This document shows positions 33,801-58,189 of a stretch of DNA of 64,000 nt, in pieces. The translations under genes and the position numbers were made by a program. Numbering within the stretch: position 1 is the first letter of the stretch; every line of letters starts with the position of its first letter. Under the pieces are notes generated by a model that made no database searches, was not told where the DNA came from, and saw only the letters and a program-made list of their open reading frames with translations. Source of the DNA: Pelodera strongyloides (taxonomy: Eukaryota; Nematoda; Chromadorea; Rhabditida; Rhabditidae). Where the stretch lies: contig JAANDG010000006.1 of NCBI GenBank assembly GCA_036852015.1, positions 682,001-746,000 of the forward strand. The letters are read 5' to 3'.

Positions 33801-34545
33801 GTTGCGATATGTACATCCACAACATTCAGACACTCTTGAAGTAACTGGCGGTGTGAGAAGTATATATGGATGATTGCTTATTGTCAGTTGAATTGAAAAA
33901 TGAATAATTGAATAACACCGTAGCTTTCCGTTTTCTTGTAAAATAAAGTTTACTATTATATTATATTTTTTATGTTTTCGGGATGATGAATTGATCCTTA
34001 GTTACAAAGAACATGAAAACTAGCTTGCAAGCGATGGATAACTTGCTCCCTTGTCCATGACTATCGTCGGCTATCACGTTCTTCACGGAACGTTGCATGC
34101 AGAGAATTTTCCGCTGGTGCGCCACGTTTTCTTGGCGAGATACAGTAAATGTTCATGTAGTTGGTACAGTAAACTTTCGATATAATCTATACCTGCATCT
34201 ACGGAATCTTTACAGCTAAAATAGTATCGCGGAATTTCCTTATTTTTGTAATGGCGAGTTTTCTTTGCGCTTTTGCAGAAATAAGACAAACAATTGGTCA
34301 GTATTACTTGGTATTCTATTCTAGTCGTAACCCGATTCATAAACATGTGCGTAAAATCGCGGACCAAACATCTACATATCTCCGGAGACTACCATCTCTG
34401 GAGGCGTGTTTCTGTGTATATATTCGGTGAAACTGTCGGTCATCAGGCTACGCGGACCTCTTCTAATCTACACACGGTATACCCTGTGTTCCTACAAGTC
34501 TTATACCCACTGTGCATTTTGTCTCGGTCCCTGTAGATCCCTTAT

Positions 34546-34721
34546 TTGTCGTCTTATGAGCTCTGGGCGGCTCTCCCCAGCAAAAGGGAACACATCAATG
34601 GCCGCGACCGGCGCGTCGCGGTTCCGTCCTCCAGTATGGCACGGGGAGCAGGGCAGGAAAAAACAACCTCTGCACCGCCTTACTCTACTCGTACCAACGG
34701 ACCATCCATTAAAACAGGTAC
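34546..34721 (+). other. Candidate upstream exon (alternative first exon) of the PWWP-like gene
   Basis: A GC-rich block in AT-rich surroundings, open in two frames and ending at AACAG|GTACAC (donor at 34722). One frame contains an internal ATG at about 34636 and ends in phase 1, which would fit splicing to the phase-1 exon at 36199. It does not join in frame to the exon starting at 35642. It could be a 5' UTR exon. Confidence 0.25.
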
Positions 34722-35635
34722 ACTTAATAGTTGTTTTTCAATTTATACTTAACTGTGTAGATTAAAAAAGGGGTAGCCTTCGGTTAGCCATAACTCTATG
34801 TGGTATATGCAGGACTTAGGGGTGTGTTTCTGTCCCGGACGCTATTCGCTGGTCACAAATTAACCATCGATCGTACAACTTGGCTAATAAGAACACTCTT
34901 CTTACTGGATTTTGAATTCTCTATTCCGTACTAAACACCCCAACGTTCCGAACAATTTTTAATCATTTGTTGACTAGGCAATCTTTACGACAATCATTTT
35001 ATGTATGTGTCGTGTTCGTTCTCCGAGCTATATGTGTAGTCCCTCATTACATTAAATGTCACATAGAAAATATGTTGTTTTTTTCATAGTCGCACTCAAG
35101 CGCGGTGTGTGGAAGGAGCTTTTCAATGTGTATCAGCATTATTAAAAGTTGAAAGATGCTACGAGCAAAATAGTATACCATTTTGTGTAAATACATTTCG
35201 AAACAGACGCCTACATTCGACTCCTTTCCATGTTGAAGTTTGACCCTTGTGTCTCATCCCCGTACTTAACTGAAAGCTACGAATTAAAACTAATGTGGAA
35301 GTTAGCGCACCCGGTTCATCAATTTCGAAAATTCCCCCGTCTTCAATTTTTGGGCGTTTGTCTTAAAAACAGTAATAGGTTTTGTTATGCCAGTAATATA
35401 TATTCAAATTTACTCATTACTTCGGCCTTCGAACAAAGTGATTCACGAGGCCATGCATTTTTTGTCTCACATTATGTGCATGTCGCGTTTCCCAACTCAT
35501 CATGTGCCTTTTTTTCTTCGTACCATTTTACATTTATTTGTCATTTTCATAGAACTATTGATTTAACCACTACCACCTTGTTTCGCTTATGTTCTTTATG
35601 AATTACTTCCAAGGATACAAATTAATACATCTCTC

Positions 35636-35641
35636 TTTCAG
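35636..35641 (+). promoter_or_regulatory. Trans-splice acceptor of the PWWP-like gene
   Basis: The pyrimidine-rich CTCTCTTTCAG ends 46 nt upstream of the ATG at 35688, and an in-frame TGA lies between them. The mRNA probably starts here through spliced-leader addition, or a non-coding exon joins here. Confidence 0.45.
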
Positions 35642-35687
35642 GATTAATTGTTATTGCTAACAAGGTATACATTGGTATTCGTGAACA

Positions 35688-38600
35688 ATGGAGGACGGTT
35701 CGGTTCCTTCCGTCGTCCGTGTTATTCCGGAGAATACTAACACATATTCACTTATTCTCTCCAATGGCACAAGCCAACTGTTGGTCATAAACCAGGCGAT
35801 TGCGTAAGTTACTTGCATTATGTTTAGTAGCCATAGCCATTTAACATTGATTTTTGGTGGAGACAAAACTCGACTGTGTAGGGGGACTAATTGGTTAGCC
35901 TGGCATGTTTTAGTGGACTCTTTAGAACTAGGCAGGACGTAAATTTGAACAGCGCGTGAACAAGACATGTCTTCCTGTTCTTATACAATAAAGTTTTTTT
36001 CAGGGCCGAACTTTACAGACATTCCTTGTTCAACGACGTATTGGTAAAACAGGAGGCGGATGCAGTGAAAGAAGTTGAAATGCAAAATGGTTGGTGTGCC
36101 GACAACCACATATTATTAATTGCATTTTACGTTGTGCCGGTGTGGAATTTTGAGATGACCTGTGAAAAAAAACAAGTGTGACAAAAATTTTCTTCTAGGT
36201 GAATCTCTGGTGTCTCGTAATATTGAGTCTGCCTGCTCGTCGAATGCAGATAACGTTGAAGTTGATTGTTCTTCTTCAGTAGCAAACTCGCCAGAGGTTT
36301 GTGACATTTTCTGTTTATCGATGTCTACCAGACATTTGAGTAAAACTGAAAGAAGAGCCGATTTTGTAGCCATTTTCTCAGAACAATTTCCAAATTTAGA
36401 CGCTGCCCATACAGAAGATAGTAATAAAGAAGACCCGAGCAGCTAGCGGTTATCAAATAGTCAAGGGCCAGGGATCTACCAATGGTGAGCGATATACCTT
36501 GCCCTCTTGTAACATTGATACCGAAACTTTGTACCGAAACATCGAAGCACACAAAAACCTAGTGTTGTGCAACTGGATGCGAATGTCGATGTTGTCCTAC
36601 CCTATGTCGGCAATGAGGCCAACGAGTCCCTGCGGAATCGGCGTTGTGTGCGTGGAATGACGAGTTTTCCCGTCTTGTCATATGATTGTATCTCTCCGCT
36701 GTTGCAGAATCATCTTCTGAACCCTCTGATGCGCCGTTGCCCCCGAGTGTCACCCTGGCAGCCACGTCCTCTAACGGTCAGTCAGTTTGTGAATCATTAA
36801 GGAAATTAAATGGTCTGCGTGCGCGGTAAACTAGCAAAACAAAGTATACAAAGTTTAATCATGAACGAATCATAACTTATCCCATTGCAGTATGGCTTTT
36901 CAGTTTCGCTAATGGAGCCGAGAAATCTGCGGAGATCAGGCCGTTCCGCTCGGCCGAGTACCACAATCTCTTCGTCTTCTCAGATTCAGAATCACGCGGT
37001 CCCGGAACCGACTGAGGATAATTTGACAAAGATTCGACGAGATGACACAGATTCACCAATAATTTCGTACATTCCTATCCAGGTTCGCCATCATGTGTTG
37101 ACCATACATACCTTAACATTATCTTCAAATTTACTTTTGCTCATAGATTTGTTTTAGAACGAAACGGAAGCACCTCCCGATCCTGCTGTAAACGACCCTA
37201 AAACTGATGTCAGCAAACTCCATAAAAGAAATGAAAACGCCAAATCTGTTGTTAAAGTGGAGGTATACTTTATGTCTTGTCACATGTATCTTCTATTATT
37301 GATCCATTACGTTATTCGGTGCAAGCTGTCGTTCGCGGTCACGTGTTTTAATAGAACTTTCCAATGATGATAGCGGCGTCCCTTTGTTCATCCGTGTGAG
37401 ACCTCTCCATTCTATGCGGTGCTAACATGACATGACATATTTTAGGAGGAAACTGCGGACTCTGTCGGTATGGGCGGGCGGGCTGGAACCCGGTCTGCAA
37501 CTTGCAGAAAGCGTAGTGAGACGCCTGTGCCGGACGAGATCCGAATGATTGGCCAGCGTCCGTTCCGACTGCCATCGGACGATGATTCGTCGACATCAAC
37601 GTCGACGACGTCGACATCCACCGTCAGCGTGCCACCGGTTGTCGCGAGTCGATCCAGGTCTTTGCCAAAGAGATCACGAGTTATCACACCAAGTGATTAT
37701 TCTAACCTCAGAAGAAGTCCCCGACTTTCATACCGCTTGTCTTCCACCCCGGAGCCGACTGTTAGGACGTCTAGAAAGATGGCTACTCATCGTACGTCAG
37801 ACGCAGACGCCTCGCAGACTCCCCCCGCCGATGTGGTAACAAAACGTGAAGTGGGAACGACACCAGAGCCTGAAGAGCAGGGTACCCGGAGATCAAATGT
37901 GAGGACGCTGTCGAACACACCATCGAGACTCCCACAGAGAAGATCAGCGAGAAAGCGCCTGACTCCTGGCCCTTCTTCGTCTCCCACTGTCGAACCAATT
38001 GTGAAGAAGGCCGCAAAACAACCGAAGGTTATTTTTTCGACAGTTTCGCGTACATCATGTCTTGTAGCATTTTATTATTTGTATGCACATTGGCAATTAT
38101 GGTAGCACACTGGCAACTATGTGACATTTTGTTTAAATTTTACTTGTTTGTTGCTGTATGTGGTGTTGTGAGTCATGAGACACTACAACTGTGATCATAG
38201 CATGTATCGTATTTGTTATTTTGCAGGAAAAACAGTTCCGTCTCGAAAAGTTTATTGTCGACGGTTTGTGCACCACCTCAGTGGAAAATCAGATGATTGT
38301 CCTGAAGAGTACATCCCTGGATGGATATAAGCCGACTGCGGATGAGAGAGCACAAATGAACCAATTGTTGAAGAGTGCTCCGTACCAGAGAACGGTCAGT
38401 TACCTCTGTCTAACATGCTGAACAGTTCTTTCATCGTTTTTTTTGGGAACGGAGGGAACAGTACTTTTTTGCGAAGAATTGAAACTATTAAACGTATAAT
38501 ACAAACCAAAAATGTTCAGGGCGACCAGGATAAGAAGTCGCGCAACAAGAAGGTGGCTTCCGATCAGATGATATTCCCCTATTCTCTTCATTTGCCGATT

Positions 38601-41600
38601 AGTTGGGAGCCTGCAGATATGTCGTGAGTTCATACATAATATTGCAGGAAAAGAGTTGTCGGCGATGTTGCAGTATGTTGTTTCGGACTCCAGAATGACT
38701 GTCACCGTATTTTGTGAAATTAAAGATTGCTAAGCTAGAAAACTGTTTTCAAATTTCACCTTTTTATTATTTTAGCTTTGATGAGTTCGAGCGAGAGTAT
38801 GGATCAGTGCAGAGGGCGGACACGATTAACAGACTCCCCGGCATGGTTCGTCGTCGGGAACCGCTATTGCCCGCTCTTCCGTCCAGACCGGTGGTAAGCT
38901 TTTGAAACCGAACACACTGAAGTTCTCCAGTATCATCTATTAAGAGGGCACATGCATGTATTGTTCTAAATGTGTTCTTTTCTAGAAAAACGAATTCGTG
39001 GTTGAAGTTGGACCTCTGGCTCAGCAACATGAGGTGGTCATGTCCCCATCGGGAGTCCTTGTTCGAATCGGTTCCACAGAAAACATCGAGGCCGAGGTGA
39101 GCAATACCAAAAGAGGAAATGGCATAGACATCTTGCTGCCTCGTGCTATATAGTACGTGTGTGGTGAGGGACATCACAAATTATTCAGTAGATGAGAAAA
39201 GGGCTACCCCTGTTGTTTGTCTATCGCTAAATAACAAAAACAATCTACGACGAGAAGATCAGTGTTTTAAATATCGTCACAACTTCAAAAAAAGTCCTTA
39301 TCTAAGACCTACCTAAGACGATCCGTATTTTTATCGAACATTGTGGATCACTGTATTTTCGGAGCCGATGTATTATGATAAATAGGTTCGTATGCATTGG
39401 AAAGTCGGTGTTGTCTGTTTATAATTGTCTCTTTGCTTGGGTATGCCGTGGACAGAGCAGTCAACAATTGCATATTGTAGTTAATTAAGTATCTTTAGGG
39501 GTGCTCTTCCAAATTTGGACCTGTGACAGGCGACTTGAACTTCTGGCGACTGCAGCGCGGCGATTTAGTTTGGGGACCTTGGCGACATAAAAACAAAACG
39601 GAGTTTTGGCCCGGATACTGCTTTAATTTTGAGCAGGTTTCACGCAACGACGCAAAGAGACCCATCACGGTTAAGGTACTTTGAACGACACTTTTCTAGC
39701 TTCCAGTTTATTAGATTTTCTTGTGATTTGATCCCAATGACGAGATTTAGTCGACCTTTATTGGTTGTTCAGGTCTGGATTGCGTGGATGAACGAACCGG
39801 GAGTATTCTGCCATTCCGTAGTGAGCTATGAGTCCATCTACCCTTTTGACTTCGCTTTCGATATTAAGTAAGTTTATTGTTCCATTAGTATTGCAGAAAA
39901 TATGTATCGATCTCATGGGCAAATATGCGAAGCATGTACCAAGTGCATGAACCTTGAACGAACGGAAGTGGGATCTTACACAGTTAGTTACTCACGTTAC
40001 AGGTACGACCCAAAGGGAAAGACCGATCGCTATCACAGAGCAGTGGCTCAGGCGATTACGGCATGTGGAAGACGTGGATACTTCGAACGGTCAGTTGAAG
40101 TTCATTCAGTCAATTTTGCATCCTTTGCTTATGTTAAGATGATGCTTAGCACAAATGGGGAACTACCATTTTTTTTCATTTTTGGTTCCTGGCGCTCATC
40201 GCTTAATTTAGGTACGTCAATGCGAAAACGAAGAACTTCCTACAACAAATGCCACAGGCCGCGATTCTGCTCGATAACGTACCTGCAGATATTTGGTCTC
40301 AACATCAAAACCGCTTGTCCAAGGTACTTGTTTGCAAGTGAATATAAATTTCTCTATGTTGGCATTAATACTTCGCAGGCCTGAACATTCATCTTTCGTT
40401 TACGTTTGACTGTCTATTTTCCAGGATGGTCCGCTTGTCGGTGAGCATGATCCCGCCTTTACAGCTGCAGTTGAGAGGCTGGTTTTTTAATTTGATTTTG
40501 TTTGGATGTTTATCGTTGTTTTGCCAGTGTGATTATTGATTCAAGTCTCACGTACCAGAAATTATGGACATCTAATGCAACTTGCAGGTATCTAAAGCAC
40601 ATGCCCGAGGTCGAGACACCTGCCAACGTTGAGGACTTGTTTAGCGAAGTGAAGGTTAAAACCGAGTTCAAGGATGAGGAAGATGAGCACATGAATGGGG
40701 TATCGTTTTGCATTTCTTGTTGAACTTGAACAAAGTTAGCAAATCGTATTTTTGCTAGAAATGTTTTTTTTTCTTGTAACATTACACTGATCACTTTAGG
40801 GAAGTGCCATGGGTGAGTGTGGTGGATCGCATCTCTCCGGAAACGAGCGCTCCCCTCACGTGTCCGAGCATAGCCCAGAGCTCAATGGAGGAGCCTCTCA
40901 CGACATTGGTTTGTTTTTTTTCTCCCGACTTCATGTGATGCCGTCACTTATTTGCAAGCGCCGAGTAAAGAACTAAGTCAGCATTAATTTCTTTCCGATT
41001 TTGGTCTTATATTATTCGTATTGTTTCAGGAGGACATTCATCATCTGTCGTCCCAAACGACGTTAACGATGTAAAGATCGATGTGGATCACGAGGACCAG
41101 GACGTAAAGCCTGTTATTTCTGCCCTACACCAAGACGATGCCGCCCAGGACTCAACTGTTGCCGATGTGATGAAGGTGGAGACTAAGACGGTTTCCAAAG
41201 ACCACAACTCCGCTTCCGTGCAAGATGTCGCCTCTTCTGAAGTGTATCCTCTTACCGCCTCAGGTAGACACTCTTCCTTTGCTTTTGAATAAAAATGAAA
41301 CACACTGGATCATAGTTAATCACACTGGATTTACATTTAAATTTGAGAAAAGTGTTAAGGGGTTGGAATATTTTTCAAAATTCACTGCATTTTAGCTAAA
41401 TTGCGCTTTTCAGCTGAAAGGGAATCGGCAGATGTGAAGCCCGATAAGGCAGCATTGGATATTTGTGATGGTCAAACTACGTCTCAGGATTCTGTAATTA
41501 AGTGCCCCGTTATCTCCTCTCCCGAGGGTGAGCTTGCATTTTTACTCTGATATGTCCTAGTGATTGTATGCAGTGGGAAACGTGAAACCACTATTGATGT

Positions 41601-41879
41601 TAAATGTTAACTGTACCTTATTTCAGATCTCATTTCGGTTGACATGCTCATGCATACTGTTTCGAGGCATGCGGCTGAAAGTTCTCAATGGTAAGTTCCA
41701 ATTATTCTTCTTTTTTCAGACATCTTTAGTTTTGCTCACTCGTATTGTCGTTTTGCAAAAAAAAACTGCTGCGCATTTATGTACGAAGATGTTAAAAAGC
41801 AAACTTTAGGTGGCGAAAACAAGGAGGTCGTGATTCTACCACAGATTTGGTGAGGTATGTCGGTTTTTGGCTGCTGTAA
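35688..41879 (+). CDS. Large, mostly disordered protein with a PWWP-like domain; family not recognised
   Basis: Exons: 35688-35803, 36004-36089, 36199-36296, 36400-36484, 36708-36776, 36904-37082, 37158-37262, 37446-38027, 38227-38394, 38520-38623, 38776-38893, 38986-39096, 39499-39675, 39773-39867, 40003-40089, 40212-40323, 40425-40477, 40588-40699, 40800-40908, 41030-41263, 41414-41527, 41627-41690, 41810-41879 (about 1015 aa). The first 430 residues are low-complexity, Ser/Thr/Arg/Pro-rich, with RS and STSTSTTSTST tracts. A conserved-looking block follows (LEKFIVDGLC, WEPADMSFDEFE). A PWWP-like fold lies across exons 13-14: RGDLVWGPW, FWPGYCF, VWIAWMN, SVVSYESIYPFD, then a helix (YHRAVAQAITAC). 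The last 300 residues are acidic. This suggests a chromatin-associated, histone- or DNA-binding role (inference). The exon 17/18 junction needs a GC donor (40478) or alternative GT/AG sites (40482/40558). The end is uncertain: GAG|GTATGT at 41853 could splice onward. Confidence 0.72.
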
Positions 41880-44800
41880 AGTGATAGATTGATTGTTTTC
41901 TTACGAGCTCATGTTTCGGAATCGTGGGCATTTTTATGTGGCTCCAACGGCCAACGTAACGCATTTTTTATTTAACTCAATGGATCTGTATGTTCATTTT
42001 AGGAATTTCTAGTATCTTTTTCTTTAGGTAGATGGTGTGTTTGAGTCGGTGCACTCTGTGACCTCGTTCCAGATGTTCGTCTCCCAATGTCGTAACAATT
42101 ATTGGATGAAACATATTTTTCTTAGTGTTTTTATAATTAAGAACGGAGCCTAATCCGTCATACTTTTTCCCCATACTCGTTTTTTTTTAGCAATCCTAAA
42201 TATATTTCCACGGATTCGCCGAGTGTCATACTCATATTCAGAATATTTTATGAGAGAATTACGTTTCTTTTTAATAATTTATCAAATTTTATGGTTATCT
42301 GTGTGTTTTTTGTTCACCTAATATTTGTACATATTTAGCTAAGAGGTCATTTCGTGTATTGCAATCGTTCATTGTCGTTACCTTTTGTTTTAGTTCTGGT
42401 CAAATGTGATGTTTTATCTGAGGAATATTTCGATTACCGTTTTACGTTTTGACACTCTATCAAATTAACCCATTTTATATCTATCGCTAACCATTTTATT
42501 CATATAGTTTTCCTGTGTAGATGCACGATCTTTTAGATGAATTATTATGTAAATGGTTTTCGCCGGTATTTTATTAGTCTTATGACTGTAATATTCTGTA
42601 ATACAGCTGCATGTATTTATGCTAATGATGAATTCCTTAAACGGGTATCCGTTTACTAATATTGCAGTAATTTATTTCGATCTCCCAATTGTTTTGCATG
42701 CGAATTTTTTGAATTCTATCATCTGCCGGTGTCTTTTTCCATATCCTATAAAATAGTAATTTTTTTGTTGCCGATAAAAAGTTATGCTATTATTTGTTTT
42801 TGGCCTCTTGGATTTTTTGTTGCTCTTGTTTGATTCTGCTAAAACTACGCACAACATGTACGCAACTACTAAAAAAGTGGTAGTTTCATATCTAGTGCTC
42901 ATATCTAGTGCTCATTTTAGTGCACCTCTTTTAGCATAAGCATCCACTCCACTATGTCACAAAGCTCAACTTGGACTGTAGTGATACGGTTACCAGTAGC
43001 AGCGTTGTAGGGTAGTGTTGTGAAGTAAACAACAAATACAGACCTGTCGCGAACCATCCAGAAAAAAGTGGTGCAGCGAGTTGCAAGGTAATGCGTTGAT
43101 GCGATAGTGTAAACAAAAATTATGGCTATTTTATTTGTGTCGTCTGATTGTGCTCCTCGACATATTATCGACATTCAGTTATTTCCCCCAAAGCAGCAAG
43201 AAATTTTTGTCTGTAGAGAGATCCCAAAAGCGTTGTTGCACACATTCCAAGATGTCTCCTCACTAACGATTGGAGGAAATTGAGGTATACAATTTCTAAT
43301 TTAATGAATTTCTTTTTCTTGAAATTTCTTGAAATTTTTATTTTATCCTGCTGAGCCCTTCGAAGGTGTAGCTAGATAACTTTCGATAGTTCACAACGAA
43401 ACAGATCTCGGATGGGAGTACCAACTAGTTGGGTCATTGGCGCGCAGAAATTGCTTGAGGCTATGGATCGATAACTCCTTCGCCCTTTGTACGCGTATCT
43501 ATCTGGGTTCTCTGTGTCTCTTAATCATTTCCCACTGCTATTTGTTCCCCGTGTGGATCACATAGACCCTCGGGACACATGTTCGGCTGAATGCTCTCCG
43601 CAGTCAGATCTATTCACATACTCCTTATGTTATCTAGTTTGTTTTCTCCTTTTGAATCTCGATGCTTGTTGTATTGCATTCAGGTTAAACACTGTTTTCT
43701 TCCTCAGATAGACTTCTTATCAAATTACATAGCTGCCCTATTATTCTGAGGTGTTGAGTCTACATAGCTGGTTTGATTTTTGCACCTCAAACGAGTGTTA
43801 ATAAGTGCGGCCCCCAAATAATTTACTATACTATTTTTAAACTTCCTTTTCTTCTGAAAACCCATATTCGATGAGGGCGCTTTCGTATAGAGAATCCAAT
43901 TTGAGAATCCAATTTGAGAATCGAAGTCTTGAAAACTGAAAATTGTCGACAAGCTTCTTTGAATATCATAGGACTATTTTCCGACTGGAAGTTCCAGAAA
44001 TCATAATTCTGGCTTCATTATGTATTCTCTTTGGGACTTGTGTTTAGCCCCTTTAAGCATTACTTTGCTTACTGTCCAAATCTAAGACTTCTTTTTCTAT
44101 CCCCAATTACTGAAGAAGTATAGTTGGTTGGTTTTCTGAACTCTGCGTTTTTGAATGCTAGCAGAACGAGGAAGTTTCTCGAAAATCTCTCTCTCTCTTT
44201 CTCTTGGAAAAAATCCTTTTGATTGAAAACGTCTACGACAAGGAGAATGCATATCCCTATGTACGAGGAACTGATTCTAAGAGATTATTTATCTAATGTT
44301 AAGAGAAGTTTCATCCAAGTGACTTCAATAATCAAACTTTTGGAACAATTCAAAACAATTGCAAGACCCTTCTAGGCATGTTTCGAAACATCCACTTCCT
44401 TGTATTTCCATTGCATCATCGTTTTGGAACATGTCACTTTATTCTCTTCGTCGTTTTCGTTAGCAAAATAACATTCCAAGGCTGCTGAAAATATGCCAAC
44501 TAGCTAAGGTGTCACTAGGAAAACATAACTCCCCACAAGTAATCGATGGACTCTTTTTTCAACTGCTTTTGTTGACAAAAAGGACCACAATCCCATGGAG
44601 CTTAGCCAATTTGACCTCCTTCCTCCTTCCACAAGCATCGGGTTGTTTATTTCAAACGCTGATATTTTTATGTTTAACATTTACCTTACTTGCAAAGAGG
44701 ATTGTGATTTTTATGAGAAAATTCAACTGCATGTGCTAGGTGGTTGTCGCCTGATTGAATTGTAGAGTTGCTAAATCCTCACATTTCTCACCTCTCCATT

Positions 44801-46466
44801 CTATTTTTTGGAGCAAAGCAAAACTCTGTCTCGATTTTCTTTTTAACACTTTTCACCATGGTTTTGATTTGATGATGGACTTTTGGGCATATTCACCCGA
44901 AACGCGCAGCTATTACATATTTACGCGTTCTGGAAAATATGTTTTCATAGCCTCGGAATTGTATTCACCAGATGCGAGGGATTGCAAATTGATTTATTTT
45001 AACGACGGCTTACGGTTACGCTTAGGTTTCTTGCTGCTGGATTTTGATCTTGACTTTTGATGTTTGTTCCTTGCGATGTTGTCTGACTGTAATTATCGGT
45101 CAATTGACAGTGCAATTGTACATGGATGTGGGGGTTCATCTAAACTCAACGGCGGTGTTAATTAGTTTGAATATGTGTATTATCAACTATTCTGCGCACT
45201 CTTCATGATCAGTTGCTCTTCCGAAGCCCTTTTGCGATGCTTTCATTATTTCTTTTCGCAGTTATTGCAGTTTCGCAGTTCTACGTCCGGGACTTTTTGG
45301 GAATATTCAGAGTTTTATTGTCATTTTCAGGGCTAATTGCCATAAAAGTACACATAACTCGGGAATAGTAGAAAGAAAACCAGTATTTATCCTGGACTTT
45401 GGTAACTATAATGCACTAGGCGTGGTAACTGTAATCATAGCAGCCCTTTTTAATCCTTGCTAGATTTTGTAACCAAAAAAACCGCAGTTGACAAGATAAT
45501 TCCATTTGGTTAGCCGTTTCGCCTCAGAAGGACGCCCGAATTGTATTTTCCTCATTCAATTACATCATCAACTGGAACCCTAGCAACCGACGATCCTCCT
45601 TAAATGTATTCCACTGTTCAGTAGTTGTATTCATGACTGAATAAGGTACTTTTTATTCAGGTATCATTAGTCTTCTCTGAATATGGCCATTTTGGTCATT
45701 GTTTCGAAAAACAAGTAAACAACAAACACGGTTAAGACGATTTTCGCACGATAACAATACGAAAAAAAAACATATTCGAACTCAATGAACACTTGAAACA
45801 AGTATATTTAGCTGTCGGATTATTCGATACTCTTCCCTGTATTAAGGAAGTGTTTATGCCCCTTATTAAGGTTTAATCCCAGCATTCTTTATTATTGTTG
45901 CCTAATCGGCTAATCCGCTTTTCAGCCACGTTTCCTCGAAAAGAGAACGTGTTCCGGAAAACTCAATTTTGTGTTATCTAACTCCACATCATTCCGACAC
46001 TGTTCATTCAACGTCTAGTAAATAACAGCATCACAACATTCAGAGATCGTAATCTAGACTCCCATATTTTATTCCGCTATAAAACGCTCATTTATCAAAC
46101 AATAAATCACCTTGTTTCCTACGGAATATGCCAGAGGTTGATTCCGACCTTTGTGTGGTAAGGAACTACATATAAGCTTGGCTTAGCATTACATGTTCAA
46201 CTCGAATATTTGAGTCTCACCTTGTTAGACGGGCACTATGAAACGCTTTCTGTGCCACGCACCATCGATGCACTAAGCACTATGAATGAATGCTTCGTAC
46301 TTCCTTCTCGTAACATTTCCATTTTAACTACCCTACTGATTTATATCACTACCAGCAGTATTTTGTTTATTTGTTGTTTTCACGTATTAGTTGTATTGTA
46401 TTAACACCACTATGTGATTGAGACTACAGAAAAGAAGTATTGTTCACTTATCTTATTATTTGTTTG
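41880..46466. other. Intergenic region with no supported gene
   Basis: 4.6 kb of AT-rich sequence between the PWWP-like and pfk genes. The only hints of coding are a 31-codon basic Ser/Lys-rich minus-strand segment (44994-45086) and a minus-strand open stretch at 42917-43174. Neither has neighbouring exons that I can find. Confidence 0.45.
44994..45086 (-). other. Possible terminal exon encoding a basic SR/K-rich tail
   Basis: Starts after an ATTACAG acceptor and reads 30 codons to TAA. It contains QKSRSKSSSKKPKRNRKP, the composition of nuclear-protein tails. No upstream partner exon was identified, so it may be chance. Confidence 0.15.
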
Positions 46467-46472
46467 TTTCAG
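46467..46472 (+). promoter_or_regulatory. Spliced-leader acceptor of the pfk gene
   Basis: TTTCAG immediately precedes the ATG at 46473, giving a zero-length 5' UTR after trans-splicing. Confidence 0.55.

Positions 46473-58189
<11,717 letters not shown>

Larger units (their letters stand above)
30477..35635. other. Divergent intergenic region between the USP7 and PWWP-like genes
   Basis: About 5 kb holding the promoters of two divergent genes; no complete gene seen. Contents noted: a diverged direct duplication of about 70 bp (30727-30850); a GC-richer block at 31640-31870 that looks like a repeat fragment; a possible tiny exon at 32649-32682 between CAG and GTGAAC; a C-run at about 33781; and a candidate exon at 34546-34721 (listed separately). 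Confidence 0.45.

Noticed and set aside
43360..43450. Short segment resembling part of a 5S rRNA (GATCTCGGATGGGAGTACC)
   Set aside because: Only about 20 nt look similar; the flanking 5S sequence and internal promoter are missing.
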